This document shows positions 11,401 through 22,749 of a stretch of DNA of 64,000 bases, piece after piece. Source of the DNA: Tubulanus polymorphus (Eukaryota; Nemertea; Palaeonemertea; Tubulaniformes; Tubulanidae); NCBI RefSeq assembly GCF_964204645.1, contig NC_134025.1, forward strand, positions 10,173,001 through 10,237,000, in the 5' to 3' direction. The notes beneath the pieces are model-generated. The model was not told where the DNA came from. It saw nothing but the letters and a program-made list of their open reading frames with translations, and made no database searches. The first letter of the stretch is position 1; every line of letters begins with the position of its first letter. A program made the position numbers and the translations under genes.

Positions 11401-14400
11401 CCCTGATAGAATGCCCAATTACACAGTTTCAACTTTAAAGTTTAAACTGGTATTAATATACGTATTTGGCTTGCTTAGAGTTCTATTAATTTTTTGCTAA
11501 CATTCTTTCTAATATTGTTTTATTGTGCATAATTTAATGTATAAGATAGCTACTCATCTATGTTGTAAAGCATCGTGTAACATAAACATTTTAGTTAACG
11601 GTAATCTTAGAATATTTTTCTCGAAATCTATTTCTATTTTTTTGCTAAAATTAGCGATCGAAATGATGGATATTGAAAACATGATATTTCTAAACTAGTC
11701 AAAAGAGGAAAAATTCTAATTTAAAAATTTGAAAAGATAAAATTTTACAGTGTAAATGATAGAAATGTTACATGAATAGTATTCTAAATTCTTTTAAGGA
11801 CAGGTAATAGTACCATACATTGGAGCCGCAATCACACGCAGCGATGATTTGGCCCAAGCCAAATTGGCACCGATTAGGCCTGTGCCTAATTAAAGAGCGC
11901 AAACCACTCACTCGATACCGAACAATGCTTAAACAAAGTGAATTGAGTCATTTCTCAGAACCTGTAGCAATTCACACGCAACGATTTTACCCGCGCAAAA
12001 TTTGGCTCGGGCCAAAAATGCTTGTGCGATCGCGGCATATGTAATAGGCATGTACCCGGTGCCAGAGTTATGGGATACATAACATTTTACCTAATAGTAG
12101 AGTTATTCGATTTCAAATCTTAAACATTAGATCTAAGCAAGGACTGCAGACTGCACGGATATCGATCGTGCTTAGTCCATAAGAATCTAAATGAAATTGT
12201 AAATATGATGTTATTATAATTACTTGTTTTTATATGTTATAAACCCCTGTGATATAGTATTTATCATACTGTATATATTGTTTTGATATTTGATGATACG
12301 AAAATAAACGCGAAATAATATTATATTTAAACAAAATTAGAATCGGTTTTAATCAAGATTTTCGTTTTTTCATCGGTAGTTTCTAAATAGATACGATCTT
12401 CTATGCGGCCAGATAGCCTAAGCAATGCTGACCTGAATGCCGAAGAAAATCTATCCATGGTAACAAATATACACATTGTATAACTACATCAATTATCTTG
12501 AATACAAATTGTTGACATTGTGCGCAAGTAAATACACGGAACAAGTTTCATTGGCAAGGAATTGTAGGTACCTAGCTTAGGGGTGAACTGGGGTTAACAA
12601 GAATCCTATTGATTGACATCAAAGAAATGTTACCAAGGGAAATTGAATCCCACGCACACAAAAATTATTTTCAATTTTATACCATTGAATATGATTCTAA
12701 AAAGACAACATTTTTTATAATTACAATAAGAAAAAAGTTTTCATGTCTGGGGCTGCTTTATACCTCATACAAAATACAAAAACCAAATATCAAGACCATA
12801 GACCTACAGCAAAGTGTTTAAAAACCTCCCAGGAAAACTAGAAGTAAACACAATAGCCCGCTGGGTCTAAACTTCCAAGTGGGCTAAAGATACAAATGGC
12901 TAAGTATACAAATCTATGGTTTATGGTACAACCAGTACAACAAGTTTATGGTACCACACCTAACATACTCAAGTTTTGATGTCTTTAGTGTCAAGTTTAT
13001 CCTGAGCTTATTGGTTTAAATCCCACTGCATCCAGCAGATGAAAAAGAGAGGGCAGATTTGAGCAGCTTGAGCAGTAATAGGCAGGGCGGATATGGGGGG
13101 CTTGGGTGCTAATAGGTTAATACAGAAACAGTGTGGGTACTTTAAACATCCTTGGATGGGTTCTTTGCTAGTTGTCAATATTCTCGCTCTTGATAATTCA
13201 CGCGTATTGATGCTAATACATTTTTACCAGGCAGTGCGATCACCGAACTCAAACGTAGGGAACAGACAATAAGATAAAAACCCATTGTTTGAAAAAATAA
13301 ATTCTCGATTTTAAAATTCTTTTAATTTTTACATAGTGGGTTTTTATCTTATTTTTACCAGGCATTGGAATCTTTGAAGCGGTAATACAGTAGACTTACC
13401 TCGCTATAATAAGGCAATGCGTTATCAATAGGAAGACTGAAACCGTACGGACTGGCGGCTGTGAAGTTTATTCGATCGAAAAGAGCTTCGATGACTTCGA
13501 TTACGCCAACGGTCAAATCAACGCTCAACGTCGTATGCGATGAGGACGACTTCTGATTACACTCTAGTGATAACGGTTTACCAACGCAACTAAAACACAA
13601 ATTACAAATACATTTCAGCATAACCAATTAACAATATCTACATGCCGAGAAAGAAACGCTCATATCACGGCAGGACCTTCCTACTAGTGCCAGTTGCTCA
13701 AAAGTATGTTAAAGGTAACTGGTGGATAAATACCATAGCGACAATGAACTTGCAACGGTCACTATGTCAACTATCCACTGGTTAACTCTGGCCGATTTTT
13801 GAGCAAATGACCCCTGGTTACTTTCAAAATCGAAATGCAATGCAGTTCCCTAAGTTAGTTAAATGAATAGTTATAGAATTCACGAGCAGATGTCAGCACC
13901 TACCAATAATGTCACTAGATTCGAAACACTGAATTGAGTCGACAATTATAACACACCCATACCCTTACAACATTTATTAGCAGGGGCATCGGAAAGTAAT
14001 CTACAACAGTGTGGGCAGTTCTTAATCGTTAATGTAACAATGTTACATCGTTTTAAGACAAACTTTGATGCCAATAACAGAAAATCTTTACCAAAATTTG
14101 GATCATTTTGTGCTGGATACAGAGAGCTCATTTGGTCTCAGTAAGTTCGTTCTCATTATGTGAGATATGAGACTTCAATGCAATTGAATTTAGTTAAGAT
14201 TGAATAGGGAAGGTCTTTTAATTATTGATAAGACATACCAGAGGTGATCATGAGGACAGGCTTGTGAAAACTGTTCTCGTAGCGACGCGACATCAGCGGC
14301 CATTCCTCCGAGCGTAATTCTGGAGGTTTCGTCGAAGAATTTCCGCGACATATTCGATAGTTTCGTTTGTGACGATACTTCGGGATCGATTCCGTCCGAC

Positions 14401-17400
14401 GGTGTCGTCGGCGGATCCTCGTGTAGAACAGTCAACGAGAAGAACGCGAGTTTCACTTTGTACCTCGTCAATTCAGCAGCGGGATCGTCCAGCAGTCGTT
14501 GTAGCGGATCTTAAAATAAAAGCCATGAATTCGTTGAAATTTAAACTCCAATATGATATGTGAATCATTAAGCGTAAAAGACAAATTGTACTTTGAAGGA
14601 TAACAAGATTTATTTGAAGTACCGGTACGAGCTTTTGATACTAGAACACAGTTGCATCATCAGGTAAACAACCGTCACTCATTACCAGGTGAAGCTGCTA
14701 CACAGTAGTAGCGATAACTTGTACTTCAAATGAATCTATAGTCAAACTTCAAAGTACAATTTGTCCTTACGCTTACTGAGTCTACACCAGGTTCACCCTT
14801 TCAGTGTGTTTACACCGCAGTGTGGTGTATAAATCGGTGATAGACTTTGCTAGTATATTGCATCGTGGTGTAGTAACATTAGTTATAGTATACATTCCTT
14901 ATACAGGCAAAACATTGGCTGCAAGTGCTTATGTAAAAGGTTAAGTGCAACAGGACCCAGTTCCACAGTCAACCATAAAATTAGCTGTAGACTAGTTCAT
15001 TTTCAATTATCAAAATCTCCAGTAAAATTCTAACCCAGGCACTATATTTACAGTCACATACAGAGGTAGGGTTAAATAATGTTTTCAAATGTTTCAGTCA
15101 TTTACTACCAGGTTTTTTTAGTTTCCTAGTTTTTAATCTAATCTAAAGATGTTGTACACTAGATAACTTCGATACTGAGTCCATGAATCTGGGCCGGTGG
15201 CTGTGGAACAGGCTCCTGGCTTAAGCCCACATTATAAAACTGATACAATAAAAAACTTCAGGGGATTTGTTTCTTACCTCGAGGTTTATTCGACGGTAGA
15301 TTCCGCGCTGCTTTGGGTATAGCTGCTTGAAAAGGGGAATCAGGTTTAAAATGATACCCCACACCATAGTTGTACTGTAAACCTTCGATAAGTAATGACA
15401 ATAGAATGAAGTTTAAGTTTTAGTAAAACGAGCAATGATTCCCAAAAGAACAATAAGTTTAACCCAATGAAATCAACTTATGCCTATTTCCAGTAAATCA
15501 GTATCATTTGATTAGGGAATGAGGCGAATTTTTATAAGCATGCATGCAATATGTCAATGCAAATATAATACCCCAGGTAATAGACGTGTCATACTCACTA
15601 GATGCAGAACTGGAAGATCTAAACGTGCTGTTACTGCACTGACTCGATCGGGACGATTCCATATCTGTGAGCCCTGTGTTGCTGGCGCTCATCGAAAAAT
15701 ATAAATACTCTTCGTCATAATTATCTACAGAACAGAAGAATATTGATTACATATTGTTAGGCGCATAGAATGTGGTATTTCTGCGATTCATTATGTATTA
15801 TTGTAACAGAAGAACTAAAATAAGCTGAAGAACTGTGTTTCTTAACCTCTCAAATACCGCCGCAACCACTGACCATATCAGCAGTAGCTTTTAACCCTTT
15901 CAGTGCGTCTACACCGCAGTGCGGTGTACAAATCAGTGATGGATTTTGCTAGTACACCGCACTGCGGTTTATTGATTTAATTAGTAATTACTAATTATCT
16001 CTATTGAAAGATGGCAGCACCAGTCAAACATAGTGAAATATCAGTAACTAACGATACACCGCACCGCGGTGTAGACGCACTATAGTGGTATTCCCGTTAT
16101 TCGACACACTAGGGTGGAACTTTTTAGAATTTTCAAATTATCTTCAGCACTATAGGGTATTAATTAATTAATTAAATAGATCAGTCAAACATCCTATCTA
16201 CCAACCCAGAAGCATATACTCAGGTTATCAACGCCCATTATCGAACAAAATCCCACAAAAGCTCTGGTCCAGACGAGTTACAGCTATTTGGTAGTCAAGA
16301 GGTGAAACTAACTATGTATGAACTAACTAATCAGATACAAGAAACTACTGTTAAGAACCATCTTTATGCCATATTAGTAGTAAATCAAAAGGTTATTAAG
16401 AATACGAGAAGGACTGAAACAAATGGTTCCTAATACCTCTGCGTTTATTCGTAGTGGGCAGCTGGTGTGGCAGAACTGCAGCATCTAGAATCAGGAGTTC
16501 CATAGAAAAACGTATAACACACATAGCACATTAACTAACAGTGCTCACATAGAAATAAATGAATAACACAACTATTCAAACAAAACTATTTCATTACAAA
16601 CTATTCAGCCTAATTGAGTCAACCGATCATGCTGCAAAATTTCCCATCTCTGACATAAATAGAACCCAGCGTGTAAATGGTTCAAAACTTTACTCAATAC
16701 TTGTAGATATTCAGTCATGCAACATCAAGAAATAATTCCCACACAAAGTTCTGAAATTGTACAAACCTTGATTTGAAATGGGAGTATTCGACCATTGACC
16801 AGACGCAAATTTCGATACTGTACTGAGAAATGATTCGGGTTCTTCAGAAGCGGATAGATGACGCTGCAATTCCTGTTCGACCCGATGATAGTCGTCCGGC
16901 AGCATCGGTTTATTCGTGCTACCACGAGGTTTCACATTGGAATTATCACATGTTCCTAGAAAAGTCAGGAAGGGAGAATGAAATGGAAAAATTTATGATA
17001 CTACCACAACAAAATAAACAATTAGGCTTCATTGGTCCAAGGGCATGTTTTGCAAAAATACTGATGAAACCTAGTGAAGCAAACTGCCAGACGCAAAGTC
17101 CACAGTTGCCACTTAACAGTTAACTGATTTCCAACTTGGAAATAATTTCCATTTGTCTACCGGGTAAACTCAAATTTGAACTTAACTTTGACTAACAATC
17201 AGTGGTTTACCCGTAGCAGAAAAATACAGACCTGGTGATGAAAGCCCATTGGCAAGATCGAGTAAAATGTGCACTTTTTTCGGAGATAGAAAAGCGTTGA
17301 AGGCACCCAGGTGACAATCGATTTCCAGCTGAAAACGAATCAAAATCATTCAAATTTCAGGGCTCATCATCATCACTGTGAACTATAAATTGTACCGTAG

Positions 17401-20400
17401 TTCGATCATAATATACCTTTGGACCGGGCAACGAATCTTTCTGCTTCAGTTTGAGTTTCAGTTCCTGGCGGCCCGATAAAGTCGCTACTTTAATCGGATC
17501 TTCGTCTTTTTGTTGGGCCTGCGGTGAACTGGACAGCGCCGGCTGTTGAGACACAACCGGTGGAGATAGCTGCAATTACAAGTGCGATTTAATCATCAGC
17601 AACAGGCTGAAAATGAACCTATAACAAAATGTCACTGCAAAGGGGATATATTAGAAATTATGCTGCGTTTACATCACATCCTAACATTTTTCCACAGTAG
17701 TGCAATCTATCATAAGCCTTTTTGTAGATTATGTCGTGAATTCATTCTGATTGGAATGTCAAATTTTTCAATCAGGTAAGTATTAGGTTTAAGCCTATGA
17801 ATGAAACTTAAGTCCGACGAATGGGTGAAAATATGGGGCACCATTAGGTTTTACGATACCGGTACCTGTGAAGTTATTTCGAAAAAAACAATTTCATATT
17901 TCGTTATCGAACTATGGACACTAAAACCGAAACTGCCAAAACCTAACGTAAGCCAATCATGAATAATGGAAATACCACTTAGGTTAAAATTTAACTGATA
18001 CTTAAGACCTAGGCTAGGTTGCACAGTCGTGACTTGAGCCAAAAAGTTGTCTTAAATCTTGGTCTTAAGTCGTTAGATTGTTAGATAGCCTTAGACTGAG
18101 CCATGACTATGCAACTGACCCCAGAGTGTTTTAATAACTAATCAACGTCTTACTTTAGTCGGTGATTGTGACGATGAACTGGACGATGTTTTCGAGAATG
18201 TGCGATGAGATTCGGGAAACTGATCACAGTAGAACGTCACTCCCATCAGGTGAAAGTTCTTGTGTTGTACGGCGGCCGGTTCATAAATACTCCTACTATT
18301 CGTCGATGCCTGATCGACGGAACTGCCTTGATCAGCGGCCAAATCATCGAAATAGTCAAACCTAGAATGAAACGAGTATCAGTTTTACCACTATAATTGC
18401 AAGCAGGTTTAAGGAACAGATTATAAAAGTACCACTGTCGACTTAAAGACCTATTTTGCAGGGGTGGTTTTTCCCGATTCAATAGCATGGAAACAAACAT
18501 TCAATAGTTACTATCAGAATCAAATCAAACTATGGACTGGTGTGCCTTAAAACACATGGGCTCCTAATTTTTGATGTAAATTTCTTTTTTTTCAGAAGTA
18601 TATAGAATTCATTAATCTAAGCTCTTGTAGGCATTTCCACAATTTTGTCGAACATGCATATTACATATATTCTGGATATACCTTTTAATTCGAATCTCTA
18701 ACGCTACACCGAGAGCGCTGTCTTTAGGTAGATGTTCTACTCTTATCACTGTATCGACAAACGTCAGTTTGATGCGAGACAACACTGCAAAAATGCAAAA
18801 CGACATACAGATCATTTTTAATCGATGAAAAACCCAATCTGAACTTAGGCTATCCGAACGGAAATCACGTCTCAATTGTGGGTTACCGGTACACGCGAAT
18901 CAAACGATCATTATCCTTCACCTATCTAATATGAACCCACGGAGGCATATAGGCCTATGCATAATTGATATTTCAATTCATTGAATTGAAATTCTTGGTA
19001 AAGAAATGCCATCATATAGCCTTACTAAAAATGAATACCTAGGTATGAATGGGGTCCATCCACAGAAAAACAAGCGGATAACTTACCAGATTCTATAGTT
19101 TGAGCGAACATTTCTAGACCCTCGAACGGCTGCGCTGCCTCTGCTTGGTATTCACCGTCAGTTGTGTTTTGTTTCAGACATTCCTGCGCTAACTGAAGAC
19201 TGCTTGTCATGCTCATCATCGAGTCGAACATTGGAGCTGTAAAAATACGGGAATCGATAACATGACTTTTCATTGGACCAGCACCGTATTTATCAGGGGC
19301 CAATCGTTCAAAAATTGGTTCAACCGTATGGGTGTAGACTGCTGGTAGACCTATAGGCCTAATATAAGGATGTAAGGATGTTGGGTCAGTACAATCAGGA
19401 TCAATTGAGTACATTTTACTTTTGGGGCGCAAAAATCGACTTGTTCTCGCATTTGCAATAACGTATGAAGATGAAATCATGGTGCACTGAGATGGCTGTT
19501 AGTCAACAGCCAGCTCACAAGATGGTTAAAGATAACCAACAGATAAATACCATAGTAACAATGAATTTTGTCAATGTCAACTATCCGTCCGAAACGTTTG
19601 GTTTCATTTCAATAAATTCTATCATCTAAAATTCTACTGCGGGAATTCTTCAGGCTTTCTAGCCAACAGTTAAGTGGGGATTGCTTTGCTAGATTGGCCA
19701 GGCCTATCATTTACTTACTCGCAGGACCGGCTTCGACTCTTTCTTTCGGTTGAAGCGTCAGCTCTAAACCGGTCACTTCCATCACCGTATTATCATTGGT
19801 CAACGCCGACCAAGGTATCGACACGCAAATACTGCTGATAAATCCGTCGACAAGCTCCAGAGGTACATTGTTAGCTTCGAGATGTTCATTCAGGGACTGC
19901 AGAACAATTAAGAAAAAGAATAGAAAGAGGCCAAATGTAAATGTGGCTAATTCATGATTCATTAAATAGTCCCCTATTCTTGAATCGCACCACTTAATTT
20001 TTTAGGCCTATTTATAATTCAGGCTTTTAAAAAATATTTCTTGGAGCTTCTGCCATGGGAATTCCACCAAAAACAAAGGAATTTTTTTTAAAACCTATGT
20101 TGTCTTAGTTTTCAAAAGAAAATATCATATTTCTGGTATTTCCGGCTGGATTGAGTAACTAACTACGGAGAAATAGGATCAACCACTTCAAACTTTTGAT
20201 GACAGAAGCAATAAAATCCCTACTGCCTAAAATGATTATCAACGTCAACTGAGAATCACTCTCAATCTTGCTCACCCAAACATCCAAGTTGAGGTTTTTA
20301 ATTGTACCAGTGCCATTGTATAAATCAACGCTCAGCTGATCGAGTGTCAATTTCTCTTGCAGAAACTGGCCTAGATAGTGCTGTAACAAGTATCTGCAGG

Positions 20401-20443
20401 CGCGTTTCTTGATCGACTCCGACCAGGGGAAGAACCAAGGCAT
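2438..20443 (-). CDS. ATG2: Autophagy-related protein 2 (ATG2), N-terminal 774 codons, 3' part outside window
   Basis: ATG2 is a rod-like lipid-transfer protein that moves phospholipid from the ER to the growing autophagosome membrane. Exons in transcript order are 20276-20443, 19719-19896, 19087-19236, 18682-18784, 18154-18361, 17417-17569, 17232-17328, 16767-16955, 15599-15724, 15278-15322, 14239-14509, 13400-13589, 3359-3529, 2858-2961 and 2438-2607. All junctions are GT/AG and in phase, and the last leaves one base for the next exon. The start is the ATG at 20443 (MPWFFPWSESIKKRACRYL), matching the ATG2 N-terminus; the reading frame extends 31 codons further upstream but is not conserved. 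Family landmarks are the chorein-type N-terminus, EGLEMFAQTIE, TFVDTVIRVEH, FNAFLSPKKVHILLDL, QACPHDHL and RFPIPDLR. The intron between 13400 and 3529 is 9.9 kb and contains another gene. Human ATG2 is about 1,940 residues, so roughly 60% of the gene lies left of position 1. Confidence 0.96.
3177..3292. repeat. Short inverted-repeat element, GCCAGTTGCT family, copy 1
   Basis: Begins GGGCCAGTTGCTAAAAAG and ends TTTTTGAGCAGCTGG, so the ends are inverted copies of each other. The inside matches elements at about 13688-13815 and 19503-19590, including the shared stretches ACAATGAACTT and CTATCCACTG. This looks like a non-autonomous DNA transposon of about 120 bp. Confidence 0.75.
6175..6393. repeat. 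Inverted-repeat element, AGGCTAA...TTAGCCT family, copy 1
   Basis: The ends AGGCTAAAATA and TTCTTAGCCT are inverted, and the pairing continues inward through ATACCTTGTTTCTCA at the left and TGAGAAACAAAAGGTAT at the right. The inside (TCAGTTCATTTCTATAGCTG, GCTTGATCATGATTT) recurs at 22531-22749, 33538-33653 and 57207-57423. No transposase is present, so it is non-autonomous. Confidence 0.85.
6977..7003. repeat. CA dinucleotide microsatellite
   Basis: A run of CA repeats with one CT interruption, about 250 bases upstream of the LRR receptor start codon. Confidence 0.85.
7243..10451 (+). CDS. Leucine-rich-repeat / fibronectin III single-pass receptor, 899 aa
   Basis: A predicted cell-surface adhesion or signalling receptor. 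Exon 1 codes 7243-7261 (ATG at 7243, donor GTGAGC) and exon 2 codes 7771-10451. Exon 1 supplies only MKTESK and one base; the join gives MKTESKATIFQLLAFGIL, a good signal peptide. Without exon 1 the long exon has no usable ATG before mature sequence. Layout: signal peptide to about 26, cysteine N-cap from CPIPTCKC, about fifteen LRRs (about 60-485), cysteine C-cap (CDCHLSWLRLW to FRCNH, about 490-543), Fn3 domain (about 575-670, ending LQPNTEYTICIHV), membrane helix (about 692-715), RRRR stop-transfer and a 180-residue tail. The order LRR-Fn3-TM resembles the FLRT and ELFN families, but orthology is not certain. The gene lies antisense inside an ATG2 intron. The coding region is much richer in GC than its flanks. 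Confidence 0.92.
12303..12308 (+). terminator. Candidate poly(A) signal of the LRR receptor gene
   Basis: Canonical AATAAA in an AT-rich region about 1.85 kb after the LRR receptor stop. It is the strongest of several candidates. The real cleavage site needs RNA evidence. Confidence 0.45.
13268..13353. repeat. Perfect 17-bp hairpin flanked by a direct repeat
   Basis: AATAAGATAAAAACCCA (13268-13284) is perfectly inverted at 13337-13353, with a 52-base spacer. Copies of TTTTTACCAGGCA lie just outside each arm, near 13222 and 13351. It sits about 45 bases past the ATG2 splice donor at 13399, at the 5' end of the 9.9 kb intron. Confidence 0.85.
13688..13815. repeat. Short inverted-repeat element, GCCAGTTGCT family, copy 2
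   Basis: Begins GCCAGTTGCTCAAAAG and ends CGATTTTTGAGCAAATGACC, with inverted ends. The inside, TGGATAAATACCATAG then ACAATGAACTTG, matches copies at 3177 and 19503. It lies in an ATG2 intron. Confidence 0.75.
14797..14890. repeat. Partial copy of the TTAA-type CCCTTTCAGTG element
   Basis: Begins CACCCTTTCAGTGTGTTTAC and continues with ACACCGCAGTGTGGTGTA and GGTGATAGACTTTGCTAGTA, as in the full copies at 15895 and 62978. The other end is missing. It is in an ATG2 intron. Confidence 0.75.
15895..16157. repeat. Full-length TTAA-type CCCTTTCAGTGCG element
   Basis: TTAA (15891-15894) precedes CCCTTTCAGTGCG, followed by the inner palindrome ACACCGCAGTGCGGTGT. A second palindrome copy and GACGCACTATAG lie toward the right end, which has decayed. 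About 263 bp, no coding sequence. The TTAA flank with CCC ends is typical of piggyBac-type elements. Confidence 0.8.
19503..19590. repeat. Decayed copy of the GCCAGTTGCT family, copy 3
   Basis: GATAAATACCATAGTAACAA and TGTCAACTATCCG match the middle of the copy at 13688-13815. The ends are eroded. It lies in an ATG2 intron. Confidence 0.6.
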
Positions 20444-20607
20444 GTTTCTATCACTAGTTTCTATCAGGTGTCGCGCTAAAACTCGTCGAATATTCGAAAA
20501 CGTTTCATTTTTTGTACCACGTTCTCCACAATCCAAGTCAAAACAAAGTTACGCCATATTGTAAATATCATCTGACGTCAAACCCACCAGGCGGCGCTGT
20601 AAGGCGA

Positions 20608-20640
20608 AGCACGTGCTATTGTTTATAAACAAACAGCTGT
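20608..20640. promoter_or_regulatory. Three palindromes upstream of ATG2: CACGTG, GTTTATAAAC, CAGCTG
   Basis: Within 33 bases lie AGCACGTGCT (20608-20617), GTTTATAAAC (20621-20630) and ACAGCTGT (20633-20640), 165-197 bases upstream of the ATG2 start codon. The first is a perfect E-box core of the kind bound by TFEB/MITF-type bHLH-Zip factors. The second, extended to TTGTTTATAAACAAA, reads as two opposed forkhead sites. Both factor families are known activators of autophagy genes in animals, which makes the site plausible here. Binding itself is inference. Confidence 0.55.
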
Positions 20641-21639
20641 CAAACGCACTTGTACGCCTGAGTAGTAGTGCCTAGTTGACCTTAAACAGCTGTGACCCTA
20701 ACTGGTAAATTTCCCAACGCTACTGCTATCGACCCACTGTGACCTTTCTAGAAGGGCTTGCCTTAGTCGGGCTCATCAAATAAATGACCTTACCATTGGT
20801 GTTTAGATATCAAGACTTCATGAATTTCTTACTTTTTTAGGTGTCTGCTAGGATGCTATTGTCTTGAATGCGATGTCCCTTTCACGCTACATGTCTCATC
20901 TGGGTGTATTATGTCTGTTAGACAGTTATTAATGTTTAATCAAATTTTGAGATGTCATTTTTCTTATAGTATGCTTGGATACCAGCAGAAATACTTCATG
21001 TTCCCAAACTTCATGTTACAAGCCTCTTTGACTTTTTCAACTCAAGTGATGTGTGCTCGAAAATCCTTGGGGCATAGCGCGACCATAATTTCCAAACGCA
21101 AAAAAATATATATAGTTTAAGTCCTGCTGGTCTGAGAAGAAAAGAACATCCATCAACAAAACATCACAGCGAAGAAACACCTTTTCAAATAATATAGTTA
21201 TTTGTATAACTTAACTTTATTATATTATGGCAAACTATACACCAAGTTGACAGATTTAAAGATTATAAGATTATAAACATCTCAAACATTTACATCTCTC
21301 CGAATTGTGCTAGGTTACAATTACATTGATTATACAAATTATTTTTCTATTCTATGTGCTTTGCTTTTTTCTAATGGTCAGACAGATGAACGATCAGTTT
21401 GATATTCCTTCGATTTAAGACCCGACCCAAAATTGGTTACGAAATTGGTGTACACGCGTTTTGAGCACAAATACTGGAAGTGAATTGATAACATACTGAT
21501 TTTAAATATCAACAGCAGTAAACGATGAGGATGTTCATTTTATAGGATTCTATTTGAACATCGATGATTCCAAACCAGTATCGGGGCATGATATACCGGC
21601 AGACGCATCATCAGCCCTTAATGCAGATATCAATTCGCT

Positions 21640-21827
21640 GTGCGGACCCACCTCTCAGTCATTCTATCACTATTCCTCCAATTTTTATTTGGTGCATCAT
21701 CAGTTACAATATTTCACTAAGTTTGACAGGTGCTGCCATCTTTCATTAGAGATAAAAACTAATTACTTATAATATCAATTCATCACTGATGAATACACCG
21801 CACTGTGGTGTAGACGCACTGAGAGGG
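21640..21827. repeat. TTAA-type element, partial, inverted orientation
   Basis: The right end is sharp: ACACCGCACTGTGGTGTAG, GACGCACTGAGAGGG, then TTAA at 21828-21831. The inside (GGTGCTGCCATCTTTCATTA) is the reverse complement of the matching part in 15895-16157. The left end is decayed. Confidence 0.75.
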
Positions 21828-21940
21828 TTAATGAATATCTGGTGGTAATCTGTGGTTCTGGTTTGATAGATGAACAAGATCAATTTGATAACCGCACTTT
21901 CAAGGAAGCTCCTTTCCAGACTTCCACACTGTGACTGTGA

Positions 21941-22014
21941 CTATGAATGATGAACGTCTCCGAGCAGTGGTTCCAGATCGCGATCTACATTTAAATGGAA
22001 GTGTTTTTCGGGAG
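21941..22014 (-). other. Unplaced exon-like piece with stop codon
   Basis: On the minus strand an AG acceptor at 22015-22016 opens a frame that reads APEKHFHLNVDRDLEPLLGD, then VHHS and stop at 21941. The residue mix looks like real protein, and the incoming phase would be 1. No partner exon was found. The phase does not fit the last DESI2 junction (phase 0). It could be the last exon of an unrecognised minus-strand gene or chance. Confidence 0.25.
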
Positions 22015-22530
22015 CTGGTTTTTACGTTAAAACAAAACATACTCTCGATATAAAATACACTAAGGTTCGATACGTAGAGAAACCGATATACACTTCGATA
22101 TAGTTATCACGAGTTATTATAGAAACTACTACCACGTAACAAATATACAACAAGAGTGGGGAATGCCGATTAGAGGTGAAAAACATCGCCAGTAACCCAG
22201 CCACGATGTGTGAGGTCAGCGTGGTATTGAGGATCATTTTTTCTTCTGGAAATGTTTGACGAATTTCTATTTTTTGAAGGTGAATCAGATTGTACTAAGT
22301 GCCGTTAACAGTATGTACGTAGTTCACCACTGGCACACGTTCGACAACTTGTGATCATTGTTTTATACTCTGTGATTTTCGAAATGTAATATAAAATCTG
22401 ACCAATGCGTACATTGTGAAATACTATCCACTTTACTTACTGACACTACTACCCCTTCAATGTACTTTTTGTGTAAACTTCATGCTAAGTAAATTTCCGC
22501 TTAATCCAGATCATTAGCGATCAATGTTTT

Positions 22531-22749
22531 GGCTTAAAAAGAATGGTACCTTGTTTCTCATAGTCGGCCGGATCATTTTGTAAACTGTAATGAAATTTGC
22601 AATCAGTTCATTTCTATAGCTGCCGGGTCTGTTATTGTTAGCTTGATCATGATTTTGTAAAAAGTTATGTACAGGTTAGATAGGCAGCTGACTGGGTAAA
22701 CTTTTAAGCTCGGCAGAAAGGAGAAACAAGGTTTCAATTTTCTTTAGCT
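22531..22749. repeat. AGGCTAA-family inverted-repeat element, copy 2
   Basis: GGCTTAAAAAGAATGGTACC at the left and GAGAAACAAGGTTTCAATTT at the right pair as inverted ends. The inside matches 6175-6393, including TCAGTTCATTTCTATAGCTG and GCTTGATCATGATTTT. Confidence 0.85.

Larger units (their letters stand above)
10452..13399. other. LRR receptor 3' untranslated region and rest of the large ATG2 intron
   Basis: No coding exon is seen. The AT-rich sequence after 10451 is probably a long 3' untranslated region. AATAAA at 12303-12308 would end the LRR receptor transcript about 1.85 kb past its stop. From about 12.3 to 13.4 kb there is only intron sequence, with a short hairpin at 13268-13353. 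Confidence 0.5.

Noticed and set aside
13400-20443. ATG2 as a truncated gene or pseudogene ending at 13400
   Set aside because: The exon at 13400 ends with a good donor in phase 0, and three further in-phase ATG2 exons (3359-3529, 2858-2961, 2438-2607) continue it, including RFPIPDLR.
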